Origin: Hymenobacter aranciens
GTDB taxonomy: Bacteria; Bacteroidota; Bacteroidia; Cytophagales; Hymenobacteraceae
NCBI RefSeq assembly: GCF_030580865.1
Contig: NZ_JAUQSY010000012.1
Coordinates: 62,001 to 126,000, forward strand
Direction of reading: 5' to 3'
Length of the DNA: 64,000 nt
Shown here: piece after piece, positions 53,301 to 60,350 of the stretch
Layout of the letters: each line of letters starts with the position of its first letter
Position numbering within the stretch: position 1 is the stretch's first letter
The notes under the pieces: model-generated
Told to the model about the DNA's origin: nothing
The model's database searches: none
Seen by the model: only the letters and a program-made list of their open reading frames with translations
Translations under genes and position numbers: made by a program

Positions 53301-56185
53301 GCACGTACTCGGTAAATACGGCCGGCCGCGTGACCTTCACGCCATCATCGAACTTTACGGGTACGTCGTCGAACACCTACATTGTGAACGACAACACCGG
53401 CGCGCCTTCCATCGTGGCCGCTATCAACGTGGTGGTGGGCCCCCGCGCCATTGCCGATGCCGTGAGCTTTGCCTACAGCACCTCGCCCACCTTCAGCATC
53501 ACGGCCAATGATATCGACGTGGATGGCCTCAACCTGGCGACGGTGGACCTGGACCCGGCCACGGCCGGCCGCCAGACCAGCTTCAGCGTGAGCGGCCGCG
53601 GCACCTTTACGGTGGATAATGCCGGCAACGTGACCTTCGTGCCGGTGTCGGGCTATCTGAACGGCACTACCACGCTCACCTACACCGTGAACGACGTGCT
53701 GGGCGCCATCTCGAACGCCGGCACCGTGACGCTGACCACCACCAACGCCGCCCCGGTGGCCGTGAACGATGTGGCCGTGACGCCGCCGAATACCAGCGTC
53801 AGCTTCAACATCACGGCCAACGATACCGACAACGAGTCGACCATCAACAACGCCACCACTGACCTTAACCCGGCCGTGAACGGCCGCCAGACCACTCTCA
53901 CCGTGACCGGCCAGGGCGTGTTTACGCTGAACGCGGCCAACAACGGGCTGATTAGCTTCGCCCCGGCGGCCAACTTCACCGGCTCCAGCTCCATCACCTA
54001 CAACGTACAGGATGCCACGGCCCGCGTCTCGAACACGGCCACCATCACCGTGAACGTGGGCCCGCTGACGGTGGGCGACGGCGCCAGCCGCGCCTCCAAC
54101 GCCGCCGTGAGCGTGAGCGTGCTCAACAACGACACCGACGTGAACGGCCTCGATGCCGCGACAGTGGACCTCGACCCGGCCACCGCCGGCCGCCAGACCA
54201 CCATGCCCGGCACCGGCGGCACCTTCACCGTGAGCAACGCCGGCGTGGTCACGTTCACGCCCATCGCGCCCTTCACCGGCGGCCTGGTGAGCACCGTGAG
54301 CTACACCGTGAACGACGTGACCGGCGCGCCCTCCAGCGTGGCCATGCTCACCGTGACCTCGACCAACACGCCGCCCACGGCCAACGCCGACGCCGCCCAG
54401 ACGCCCGCCAACACCGCCGTGAGCTTCAACGTGACCACCAATGACGTGGACCCCGACGGCGCCATCGACGTGGCCAGCGTGGATTTGAACCCGGCCACCG
54501 CCCCGCGCGAAACCAGCCGCACGGTCTTCGGCGAAGGCTCCTGGACGGTGGATAATGCCGGCCTCGTGACCTTCACGCCGGTGCTCAACTACACCGGCAC
54601 GGCCACCCTGCAATACCTCATCAACGACAACAGCGGCCAGACCAGCACCTCGCCCGGCACCATCACGGTGCGCGTGGGCCCGCTCACGGTGAACGACGCC
54701 GCCACCACGCCCTCGAACACCGCCGTGACCCTCGACCTGGTGGGTAACGACATCGACTCGAACGGCCTCGACCTGACGACCATCGACCTCGACCCGGCCA
54801 CGGCCGGCCGCCAGACCACCCGCACCGTGGTGGTGGGCGGCGTCACCTACGGCACCTTCGCGCTGCCCGGTAGCAACAACGGCACCGTGACCTTCACGCC
54901 GGCCGCGCCTTTCGCCAGCGGCCGGGTGGCCACCATCAGCTACGTGCTGCTCGACCAGACGGGCGCTGCTTCTACCGTCGCCACCATCACGGTAACGACC
55001 CAGAACGTGGCCCCCACCGCCGTGGCCGACAACGTGGCCATGCGCCCCAACAGTAGCCTCAGCTTCAACGTGCTCAGCAACGACTCGGACCCCGAAGCGG
55101 CCCTGGTGGGCAGTACCCTCGACCTCGACCCCAGCACCGTGGCCCGCGACGCCACCCGCACCGTGGCCGGCGAAGGCACCTACACCGTGGACAATAGCGG
55201 CAACGTGACCTTCACGCCCTTCACCAACTACACCGATACCAGCATCATCACCTACACCGTGCAGGATGCCGTGGGCGCCTCGTCCAATGCCGTCACCATC
55301 ACGGTGCGGGTGGGCCCGCTCACGGTGGCCGATGCCGCCACCACGCCCGTGGGCAGCAGCATCACCACCAACATCCTGGCCAACGACACTGATGTGAACG
55401 GCCTCGACCCCACCACGCTCGACCTCGACCCCGCCACGCCCGGCCAGCAGCTCAGCTTCACGGTGGCCCGCGGCACGTTCACGGTCGATGCGGCGCTGAA
55501 CGGCAACGTGACCTTCGTGCCCTCGCTGCCTTACGTCAGCAACATGTCGGCCGTGGTTACCTACGGTCTGTTCGACCTCACCGGGGCGCCCTCGGTGCTG
55601 GCCATCTACACCGTCACCACGCCCGCCCCGCTGCCGGTGGAGCTCACCGCCTTCACCGCCCAGGCCGTGCGCAACCTCGATGCCCAGCTGAGCTGGCGCA
55701 CCGCGTCGGAGAAAAACAACGACCACTTCGACGTGGAGCGCAGCCTCGACGGCCGCCGTTTCGAGAAAATCGCCGAAGTGAAAGGCCAGGGCAGCAAAGC
55801 CAGCCCCACGGCCTACGCCCTCACCGATGCCCGCGCCGCCCGCCTGGGCGCCGTGCTCTACTACCGCCTGCGCCAGGTCGATACCGATGGCAGCGCCAGC
55901 TACTCGCCAGTGCAGGCCGTGCGCTTCAACCCCGAAGCCGTGGTGCCCGCCATCGCGCTATATCCCAGCCCCGCCACTCGCAGCACCACGCTTGACCTGC
56001 GCGAGCTGCCCGCCGGCACCTACCAGGTGCTGGTGCTCGATGCCACCGGCCGCACCGTGCTTAGCCCCGCGCTGGCCGCCGGCCAATTGCACTCCCTGGA
56101 TGTGAGTGGCCTCGCTACCGGCACCTACCTGGTGCGGGTGCAGGGCACCGCTGGCACCTTCAGCCAGCGGCTGCTGAAGGAGTAG
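47399..56185 (+). CDS. Giant T9SS-exported surface protein with 26 Ig/cadherin-like repeats
   Basis: Protein of 2928 residues. Signal peptide MKTILLFISLLLSASAYAAA, then 26 tandem domains of about 105 residues (47456 to about 55620), each with a N-D-x-D-x-x-G loop resembling a calcium site, a VDLDPATAGRQTT-type strand and a GNVTFTPxxxYTGTSTxSYT-type strand. Units alternate between an A type (opening PVAxxD, loop NDTDADG) and a B type (opening GPLxxxDAA, loop NDxDVNGLD). Then a linker PLPVELTAF, a beta domain (DAQLSWRTASEKNNDHFDVE) and a T9SS type A sorting domain (ALYPSPATRSTTLDL to the terminal LLKE). Probably an adhesin or matrix fibre; ligand unknown. Confidence 0.9.
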   Translation: MKTILLFISLLLSASAYAAAPVANNDTRNTPSNAAVTFSITANDTDADGNATINLASVDLDPATSGRQTSRVVNGQGTYSVDDAGNLTFTPGSNYTGTSTLSYTIQDNTALVSNIATVTVNVGPLAVVDAATTPRNLAATVNVLDNDTDVNGLAPATLDLNPGLAGRQTTLAVTGGSFACDDAGNVTFTPSMPYSVGLTAVASYVVQDATGATSNVTTFTVTTVNVPPAAVADVAYTPSNTSITFSISANDSDSDGSLVLTTLDLDPIAAGRQTTRTVSGQGSYSVDNAGNLTFTPNTNYTGSSSLTYNVQDNDNTVSNSATVTVHVGPLAVSDAAATTPTANVTVNVLTNDTDVNGINVATVDLDPSTAGRQTTRTVTGQGTFTVDNAGNITFVPSSGYVGSTATSYTVQDQTGATSNATTFTVTTSNSTPIAVNDVVLTASNTTVVAAVTANDVDPGGNLNASTVDLDPGTAGVQTSITVSGQGAFTTVGQPAGSVRFTPASNFTGTGSVSYTVQNMSGTTSNTATLAVRVGPLAVLDAANVSSSAPTTFSVLANDSDVDGLAVNSIDLDPATAGQQSAVTVVNRGTFSLDPATGLITFTPSTPYTAGLTATISYLVRDNFGAPSNVVSLSVTTTNTAPVANADVVNVIPNQTLIFSVTANDTDADGTLNLNSVDLDPATSGRQTTFTYIVGGVTLGTFTTSGTTGNVQWAPASATYTGTATISYLVLDNSGVSSNPASITVRVGPRALADAANTLPNTSVAVDVLANDVDEDGLDITSVDLDPATAGIQTSYSIAGQGAFAVDNTGSVTFTPEPGYLGTSTLSYTVRDLTGATSAVGSLAVTVLTPNVVPVAQADDAQTPPATSVTFSVTANDTDSDGTLVLNTLDLDPATTGRQITRTISGVGTFTADNAGNVTFVPVAGYTGTATATYTIEDNSTGVSNVATIAVRVGPLTAADAFNIVPGSSASVNVLANDVDANGIDATSVDLDPATAGTQTTLSVAAGAYSVDASGTVTFTPVAGYTGTSTTSYTVLDATGATSGVGTLTARVGPQTADDAATTFQNVAVVFNVTTNDTDANGLAVNSVDLDPATAGRQTTFTVAGQGTYTVSSSGNVTFTPVAAFVGTSSVEYTVNDATGAPSTVGAFVVTVVLNQAPVAVADDAQTPPNTAVFIPVTANDSDPDGTIDGTTIDLDPATSGTQTSRSVTGQGTFTTVGQPAGTVRFIPSTNYTGTSTINYRVRDAIGGLSNIATLTVRVGPRATDNTSQTLPGVAVSVNAPGNDVDANGLDLTTVDLDPATPGLQQSNVVVGLGTFSLNASTGVVTFTPSSPTATGTATITYTINDLTGATSNVATITVNITDNGAPIAVDDEAFTPYLTAVTFNVTSNDIQPTGGATINTASIDLDPATAGRQTTFTVAGEGTFAVSGTPTIPAGSVRFTPVAGFTGNSVITYTVDDNLATPGPRTSNAATITVHVGPNAVADAANGPRNVPTVVAILANDVDVDGLDEATVDLNPGTTGRQNSFAVNNRGTFTVDAAGVVTFTPAASVPAGSSTATLNYTVVDNTGAISSTGVLTFTILAASAPVANNDLRTTPSNTPITFNIIANDTDADGNATIVPGTVDLDPATPGQQTTLTVAGRGDFVVDNLGNLTYTPISNYTSVTTIGYTVQDASGYTSNPNFPASSGIISINVGPTAVNDAASVRYNVSRTFTVTANDNDSQGLRPTTLDLDPATAGRQVSMPAFIGATQVGTFAANDAGVVTFTPLAGATTLGVTTVSYVLTDNAGALSATYPGPALSNVATYTLTLISNAPVAVADTRRAAPNAATSFNVTTNDTDADGNTTINVASVDLDPATAGIQNTLTMAGQGDFAVSALGVVTFTPVTGFTGSTIISYTVNDAAGVTSNQASIRVDLGPLTADDAAFVLPNTARNITILTNDSDVDGINANSVDLDLTTSGRQTSRFISGQGTYSVNTAGRVTFTPSSNFTGTSSNTYIVNDNTGAPSIVAAINVVVGPRAIADAVSFAYSTSPTFSITANDIDVDGLNLATVDLDPATAGRQTSFSVSGRGTFTVDNAGNVTFVPVSGYLNGTTTLTYTVNDVLGAISNAGTVTLTTTNAAPVAVNDVAVTPPNTSVSFNITANDTDNESTINNATTDLNPAVNGRQTTLTVTGQGVFTLNAANNGLISFAPAANFTGSSSITYNVQDATARVSNTATITVNVGPLTVGDGASRASNAAVSVSVLNNDTDVNGLDAATVDLDPATAGRQTTMPGTGGTFTVSNAGVVTFTPIAPFTGGLVSTVSYTVNDVTGAPSSVAMLTVTSTNTPPTANADAAQTPANTAVSFNVTTNDVDPDGAIDVASVDLNPATAPRETSRTVFGEGSWTVDNAGLVTFTPVLNYTGTATLQYLINDNSGQTSTSPGTITVRVGPLTVNDAATTPSNTAVTLDLVGNDIDSNGLDLTTIDLDPATAGRQTTRTVVVGGVTYGTFALPGSNNGTVTFTPAAPFASGRVATISYVLLDQTGAASTVATITVTTQNVAPTAVADNVAMRPNSSLSFNVLSNDSDPEAALVGSTLDLDPSTVARDATRTVAGEGTYTVDNSGNVTFTPFTNYTDTSIITYTVQDAVGASSNAVTITVRVGPLTVADAATTPVGSSITTNILANDTDVNGLDPTTLDLDPATPGQQLSFTVARGTFTVDAALNGNVTFVPSLPYVSNMSAVVTYGLFDLTGAPSVLAIYTVTTPAPLPVELTAFTAQAVRNLDAQLSWRTASEKNNDHFDVERSLDGRRFEKIAEVKGQGSKASPTAYALTDARAARLGAVLYYRLRQVDTDGSASYSPVQAVRFNPEAVVPAIALYPSPATRSTTLDLRELPAGTYQVLVLDATGRTVLSPALAAGQLHSLDVSGLATGTYLVRVQGTAGTFSQRLLKE
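47456..55620 (+). repeat. 26-unit coding repeat array (about 314 bp per unit)
   Basis: Order of unit types from the N-terminus: A B A B A B A B A B B A B A B A B A B B A B A B A B. Alternation breaks twice, at units 10-11 (about 50257-50850) and 19-20 (about 53137-53740). Units 10 and 19 open like B but end like A (TARVGP, NVVVGP), as expected of a B/A hybrid formed by recombination. Confidence 0.85.
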
Positions 56186-56196
56186 GGGAATAACAA

Positions 56197-56310
56197 GAAC
56201 GTCATCCTGAGCGCAGCGAAAGGACCTCGCCCGTGCCTCGTGCGGCAGTAATTAATTACTACCCCAACGAAGCGGGCGAGGTCCTTTCGCCTGCGGCTCA
56301 GGATGACGTG
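56197..56310. repeat. Dispersed hairpin repeat, copy 7 (CATCCTGAG family)
   Basis: Outer arms ACGTCATCCTGAG / CTCAGGATGACGT, middle CGAAAGGACCTCGCCCG / CGGGCGAGGTCCTTTCG, inner GCAGTAATTAATTACT palindrome. Starts 12 bases after the giant gene stop; between convergent genes. Confidence 0.9.
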
Positions 56311-56326
56311 CTGTTTTTGCCTTGTC

Positions 56327-57073
56327 CTACACCCGCGCCACCGCCGCCCGCACGTGGATTTCCACGATGTGCGCCAGCCCCGAGGCATCCCGCGCCAGGT
56401 GGTCGGGCAGGGAATAGGGGCCGGGGGCGTCGAGGGTGGCGGCCAGGTCGGCCACGTTTTCGAGGCGGCGCAGCAGCGTGCCGATGATGTCGTAGATGGG
56501 CTGCCAGAGCTTAAACGACGAATCGGCGGTGAGGCCGAGCACGCGGCGCAGCTCCAGCAGCGCCATCACCACGCCGCCGAGGTGCGTGAGCAGGGTGCGC
56601 TCGGCGGGCGAAAACTGGCGCGGTGGGCCGTCCAGGATGCAGAGCGAGCCCAGGTTGTGGCCTTCCATCGAGCGCAGGTTCTGGCCGGCGTAGAAGTGCA
56701 GGCCGAGCTCGGCAATCAGTGAGGTATCAATGAGCGGGCTGCTTTTCACTTGTAAGTCTTCGAACACCACGGGGCCTTCTTCCAGGATGGTGGCCGCGCA
56801 TAAGCTTTGGTGGCGCGGAATGCGCTCAATGCGCATGGGCAGGTTGTAGGGTGCCTTGAGCAGCACCGTGTTTTCCTCGATTATCGACAGCATGGCGTTC
56901 GACACCCGGAAGAGGCGCGCAGCGATGGTTACTACCTCGTCCAGAATCCGTTCGGAGCGGGCGTCGAGCAGCTGAAACTTGGCCAGCGTGTGCAGGCGTT
57001 CGGTGTCGTTGGCAGGGAGTAGAGCAGGGTCCAAGGCGTAAGCGGGCAGGAGAAAGGCAAAACCGACCTTCAC
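56327..57073 (-). CDS. GAF-domain sensor protein
   Basis: Protein of 248 residues. After an N-terminal region with ANDTERLHTLAKFQLLDARS (typical of the N-cap of cyanobacterial-like GAF proteins), the GAF domain spans about residues 40-170: ILDEVVTIAARLFRVSNAML, RIERIPRHQSLCAATILEEG and FYAGQNLRSMEGHNLGSLCI. The tail is helical. No kinase or cyclase output follows, so it probably acts by protein-protein contact. The bound ligand is not predictable. Convergent with the giant gene. Confidence 0.8.
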   Translation of the reverse strand: MKVGFAFLLPAYALDPALLPANDTERLHTLAKFQLLDARSERILDEVVTIAARLFRVSNAMLSIIEENTVLLKAPYNLPMRIERIPRHQSLCAATILEEGPVVFEDLQVKSSPLIDTSLIAELGLHFYAGQNLRSMEGHNLGSLCILDGPPRQFSPAERTLLTHLGGVVMALLELRRVLGLTADSSFKLWQPIYDIIGTLLRRLENVADLAATLDAPGPYSLPDHLARDASGLAHIVEIHVRAAVARV

Positions 57074-57133
57074 GAAATTACTTCGGGGGCCGCGCTGGCA
57101 ACCCCCGGCCGCTCGCTAACGGTGCGCCACAAC

Positions 57134-57175
57134 CGGCGAGTGGTGCGTTTTCGTCGGCGAGTGGCGGGTTTTACT
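57134..57175. repeat. Short 21-bp tandem repeat
   Basis: CGGCGAGTGGTGCGTTTTCG plus T (57134-57154) is followed by the similar CGGCGAGTGGCGGGTTTTAC plus T (57155-57175); a third, diverged unit GGCCGAATGGCC follows. It lies in the 249-base gap upstream of the GAF gene. Confidence 0.7.
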
Positions 57176-57227
57176 GGCCGAATGGCCTTGCAGGCGCGTC
57201 AAACGCCGTTCACCCCGTAAACAAGCT

Positions 57228-57257
57228 CGGCGGCCGGCCCCCAGGGGCCGGCCGCCG
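57228..57257. terminator. GC-rich perfect hairpin downstream of the dioxygenase gene
   Basis: 13-bp arms CGGCGGCCGGCCC / GGGCCGGCCGCCG around loop CCAG. No T-run, so termination is plausible but not certain. Confidence 0.5.
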
Positions 57258-57322
57258 AAAATAATAGCGCTTGGACGGAAGTATTCGGCTGTGAGGCGCT
57301 GTATTGCCGAAGCGTAGCCGGC

Positions 57323-58195
57323 CTACCCAATCATAAACGTGCGCATGCTCAGCCCGCCGTAGTTCACCTCCTCGAAGAGCTGCTTGATGGGCTCATTCTT
57401 CCCAGCCAGGCCCAGGGGGTAGAGGGCGGGCAGGTAGTGGTCGGGGGTGGGCACGGCGAGGGGGCCGGCGGGGCCGGTGGCGGCGTAGTCGGTGAGGGCG
57501 CGGTAATCGCCGTTGAGGAGCCTGGCCTTAATCCACTCGTCGAACTCGGTAGCCCAGGCGTAGGGCGAGTCGTCGCCGGCCATGAGCTTGGGCATGCTCA
57601 GGCGCAGGTTGTGCACCAAGTTGCCGCTGCCGATGATGAGTACGCCGCGCTCGCGCAGGAACTGCAGCTGCCGGGCAAAGTCGAAGTGCCAGGCCAGGGG
57701 CTTCGCGTAGTCAAGGCTGAGCTGCACAACGGGGATATTGGCCGCGGGGTAGAGGTGGTGCAGCACCGTCCAGGTGCCGTGGTCGAGGCCCCAGTCGGCG
57801 GCGCCGTGCACGTCGTGCACGTGCTCCAGGATGGACTGCGCCAGGGCCGGCGAGCCCGGCGCCGGGTACCGCATATCGAACAGCGCCTGCGGGAAGCCGC
57901 CGAAATCGTGGATGGTTTTGGGCTGCTGATTGGTGGTGACGAAGGTGCCCCGCGTGAGCCAGTGCGCCGATACCACGAGGATGGCGTTGGGCTGCTGGTG
58001 CTGGCGCAGCTCGGTGCCCAGCTGGCGCAGCATGCGGGTGAAGGGATTATCCTCCAGGGCATTCATCGGCGAGCCGTGGCCGATGAAAAGGACCGGCATG
58101 GGGGCCGTGCGGGCGTAGGCAGTGGCCTGAGCGTGGAGCTGGGAGAGATTCATAGCAAGGAGGGGCAGGGCGGTGAGGAAATGGCGGCGGTGCAT
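57323..58195 (-). CDS. 4,5-DOPA dioxygenase extradiol-like protein (YgiD family)
   Basis: Protein of 290 residues. LigB-type extradiol dioxygenase fold: VLFIGHGSPMNALEDNPFTR (metal His), ILVVSAHWLTRGTFVT (second His), AADWGLDHGTWTVLHHLYP, SGNLVHNLRLS and a C-terminal VNYGGLSMRTF. Family members open the catechol ring of DOPA. The N-terminus MHRRHFLTALPLLAMNLSQL looks like a signal peptide, unusual for this normally cytosolic enzyme, so it may work in the periplasm or the peptide may be uncut. Divergent from the Crp/Fnr gene. Confidence 0.87.
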   Translation of the reverse strand: MHRRHFLTALPLLAMNLSQLHAQATAYARTAPMPVLFIGHGSPMNALEDNPFTRMLRQLGTELRQHQQPNAILVVSAHWLTRGTFVTTNQQPKTIHDFGGFPQALFDMRYPAPGSPALAQSILEHVHDVHGAADWGLDHGTWTVLHHLYPAANIPVVQLSLDYAKPLAWHFDFARQLQFLRERGVLIIGSGNLVHNLRLSMPKLMAGDDSPYAWATEFDEWIKARLLNGDYRALTDYAATGPAGPLAVPTPDHYLPALYPLGLAGKNEPIKQLFEEVNYGGLSMRTFMIG

Positions 58196-58309
58196 GGGTC
58201 GGGGGAGTGGTCGGGCGAATTCCCCGCAGGGGGGCGTCCGGCCACTCTACAAAGTTCCCTCAACATTCGCGCCCGTACCTTGATGTATGGTAAGAAATTC
58301 CCCCGCCGC

Positions 58310-58903
58310 ATGACTACCGACCCCTACGCCGCCCTCGAAGCTTTTTTCCGCCCCCTCGTGACTTTGAGCGAAGCCGAGTGCGCGGCCCTGCGGCAGCTGT
58401 TCCGCCCGCGCCGGCTGCGGCGGGGCGAGCTGCTACACCCGGCCGGCGAGGTGGCCCGGCACGGCGCCTTCGTGGCGCAGGGCTGCCTGCGGGCTTTCGT
58501 GGTCGATGCCCAAGGCCGGGAGCACGTCCTGCAGTTTGCCCCCGAGCAGTGGTGGGTGGCCGACCAGCACAGCCTCACGCACCACACGCCCGCCCTGTTC
58601 GCCATCGATGCCGTGGAGGATTCCGAGGTGCTGCTTTTCGACCAGCTTTATTACCAGTTGCCCCAGCTGCCCAGTTTGCGCAACCCCCAGGTGGCCCTCG
58701 ATGCCCTCCAGAACCGCATCCACGCCATGCAGCAGCGGCTGGTGCTGCTGCTGAGTGCCCCGGCCCGCACCCGCTACCTCGATTTCCTGGCTACCTACCC
58801 CACACTGGCCCGGCGGCTGCCGCAGCGGCTCATTGCGGCCTACCTCGGCATCACGCCCGAGAGTTTGAGCCGGGTGCGCCACGAGCTGGCGCACGGAAAA
58901 TAG
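58310..58903 (+). CDS. Crp/Fnr-family regulator
   Basis: Protein of 197 residues. Cyclic-nucleotide-binding-like fold: LFRPRRLRRGELLHPAGEVA, FVAQGCLRAFVVDAQGREHV, LQFAPEQWWVADQHSL. A short C-terminal HTH (LPQRLIAAYLGITPESLSRV) follows. The GETxRSTA-like ligand residues of true CRP are not seen, as in many Bacteroidota regulators of this type. Start at the ATG at 58310; another ATG 9 codons upstream is possible. It is divergent from the dioxygenase gene 114 bases away, which it may control. Confidence 0.85.
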   Translation: MTTDPYAALEAFFRPLVTLSEAECAALRQLFRPRRLRRGELLHPAGEVARHGAFVAQGCLRAFVVDAQGREHVLQFAPEQWWVADQHSLTHHTPALFAIDAVEDSEVLLFDQLYYQLPQLPSLRNPQVALDALQNRIHAMQQRLVLLLSAPARTRYLDFLATYPTLARRLPQRLIAAYLGITPESLSRVRHELAHGK

Positions 58904-58944
58904 CCGCGCGGCGTTATTTTGCAGCACTCATTCGGCAGTTACTC

Positions 58945-59682
58945 ATGCAGAATTACTATCGTTTCCTGGGCCTTCCGCCCACCGCCTCGCCCACCGAAAT
59001 CGGGGCGGCCTATCAGCGGCAGCGCGCCCGCCTGCTGCGCCTCGTGCGCCGCGACCGCCACGCCCAAACCCGCCTCGAAGAACTCGAAACCGCCCAGCAA
59101 ATCCTGCTCAACCCCCGCCGCCGCCTGGCCTACGACCAGCTGCTGCGCGAAGAGCCCGACCCTCAGCAGCTGGCCCGCGAAGCGCAGGAACGCCGCCTGC
59201 TACGCTACGCCCGCGTAGCCCGCAGCATCAACCTGGCCCTGCTGGCCGGCTGCCTGCTGCTGTTCCTCGACTGGGCCCTGCCGCTGCGGCAGCTGCCTGG
59301 CGAGCTGGTAGTGCGCAAGCAGGCCACCGCTGTGTCGGCCTACCGCAACGACCCGCACCCCACCATGCGCATCGTGACGCGGCACACGCAGTTTGAGCTG
59401 GTGGGGGCCATCGGCCACCGTGTGCAGCTGCGGGAGGTCATCACCGTCTGGCAAACGCCCTTGCTGGGCGTGGTGCGCCGGGTGCAGGTGCCCACCGATG
59501 CCGAGCCCTTCCAGCCCAGCGGGGGCAATATTTACGGCAACTTTGCGCCGCTGCCGCTGTTGCTGCTGCTCGTGACGGCCATCGGGTCATGGCCCGGGCG
59601 ACCGGCCGAAACGTACATCAACACGGCCGCCGCGGCCGTGCTGCTAGCCGTGGTGGCGCTGGTTATCCTGCTGTGGTATTGA
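58945..59682 (+). CDS. J-domain-like membrane protein lacking HPD
   Basis: Protein of 245 residues. Residues 1-68 follow the DnaJ J-domain layout (NYYRFLGLPPTASPTEIGAA, then EELETAQQILLNPRRRLAYD). Where HPD should be, between helices 2 and 3, the sequence is RRDRHAQTR, so activation of Hsp70 is not expected. Two membrane regions follow (about 95-115 and 200-240) around a 90-residue soluble loop. Likely an envelope scaffold; function unknown. Its ATG is 41 bases after the regulator's stop. Confidence 0.75.
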   Translation: MQNYYRFLGLPPTASPTEIGAAYQRQRARLLRLVRRDRHAQTRLEELETAQQILLNPRRRLAYDQLLREEPDPQQLAREAQERRLLRYARVARSINLALLAGCLLLFLDWALPLRQLPGELVVRKQATAVSAYRNDPHPTMRIVTRHTQFELVGAIGHRVQLREVITVWQTPLLGVVRRVQVPTDAEPFQPSGGNIYGNFAPLPLLLLLVTAIGSWPGRPAETYINTAAAAVLLAVVALVILLWY

Positions 59683-59689
59683 CCAGAAA

Positions 59690-59713
59690 GAACGTCAGAT
59701 GAGTATGACGTTC
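59690..59713. repeat. Short remnant of the CATCCTGAG hairpin family
   Basis: GAACGTCA (59690-59697) and TGACGTTC (59706-59713) are the outermost ends of the family joined by an 8-base spacer GATGAGTA, as if the inside of a copy had been deleted. Confidence 0.5.
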
Positions 59714-59755
59714 AACGCTAGCTCTTATTCGCTCATAAATCCCTAATTCGACTAC

Positions 59756-60259
59756 ATGTCCTTCACCTCCGCCCAGCCTACCGACCTGCTCTTCGACGCC
59801 GCCCGCCGCGGCGATGTGCCCGCCCTGCGCGAACTGCTCGCCAGCGGCCTCGACCTCAATACCCAGAACCCGAAAGGCTTCACGCCTCTCATCCTCGCCA
59901 CCTACGACGACCACCAGGATGCCGCCCAGTTTCTGCTCGCCGCCGGGGCCGACCCCAACATCCAGGACAGCACCGGCAACTCGGCCCTGATGGGCGTCAG
60001 CTTCAAAGGCTACGCTGAGCTGGCCCGCCTGCTCATCGCCCACGGCGCCGACCTGAACCTGCAGAACGGCAACGGCGGCACGGCGCTGATGTTTGCCACC
60101 CTTTTCGGGCGCAACGAACTCGTGAAGCTGCTCGTGGAAGCCGGCGCCGACAAGTCCATCATGGATAACCGCCGCCTGACGGCCCTGCACCTGGCCGGCC
60201 AGCAGGGCAACGAGGAAGCCTGGGCCCTGCTGGGCGGCGCCCCGCCGGAAGGGGAGTAG
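59756..60259 (+). CDS. Ankyrin-repeat protein
   Basis: Protein of 167 residues made of four to five ankyrin repeats: LLFDAARRGDVPALRELLAS, GFTPLILATYDDHQDAAQFL, GNSALMGVSFKGYAELARLL, GGTALMFATLFGRNELVKLL and RRLTALHLAGQQGNEEAWAL. No signal peptide. Small cytosolic ankyrin proteins often protect or bind a partner such as catalase, but none is next to this one. It is followed by a strong hairpin and a convergent SDR gene. Confidence 0.92.
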   Translation: MSFTSAQPTDLLFDAARRGDVPALRELLASGLDLNTQNPKGFTPLILATYDDHQDAAQFLLAAGADPNIQDSTGNSALMGVSFKGYAELARLLIAHGADLNLQNGNGGTALMFATLFGRNELVKLLVEAGADKSIMDNRRLTALHLAGQQGNEEAWALLGGAPPEGE

Positions 60260-60274
60260 CCGAACGATAAAATC

Positions 60275-60344
60275 AGAACGCAGGTAAAAAGAACGTCATC
60301 CTGAGCCGAAGGCGAAAGGATGACGTTCTTTTTACCTGCGTTCT
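60275..60344. repeat. Very strong hairpin, 28-bp perfect arms (composite copy 8)
   Basis: Arms 60275-60302 and 60317-60344 are perfect reverse complements; they end in AACGTCATCCT / AGGATGACGTT, the outer word of the CATCCTGAG family, extended outward by AGAACGCAGGTAAAAAG. The 14-base loop is GAGCCGAAGGCGAA. Lies between convergent genes and can terminate both. Confidence 0.92.
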
Positions 60345-60350
60345 GCTGAT

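Noticed and set aside
53345..55726. 793-codon open frame on the minus strand inside the giant gene
   Set aside because: It is antisense to the repeat array; the open reading is a by-product of GC-rich codons, and the translation is Gly/His/Arg/Val-rich with no recognisable motif.
57437..58309. N-terminal extension of the Crp/Fnr gene by 291 codons
   Set aside because: The extension is antisense to the dioxygenase gene; the ATG at 58310 gives a normal-length regulator.
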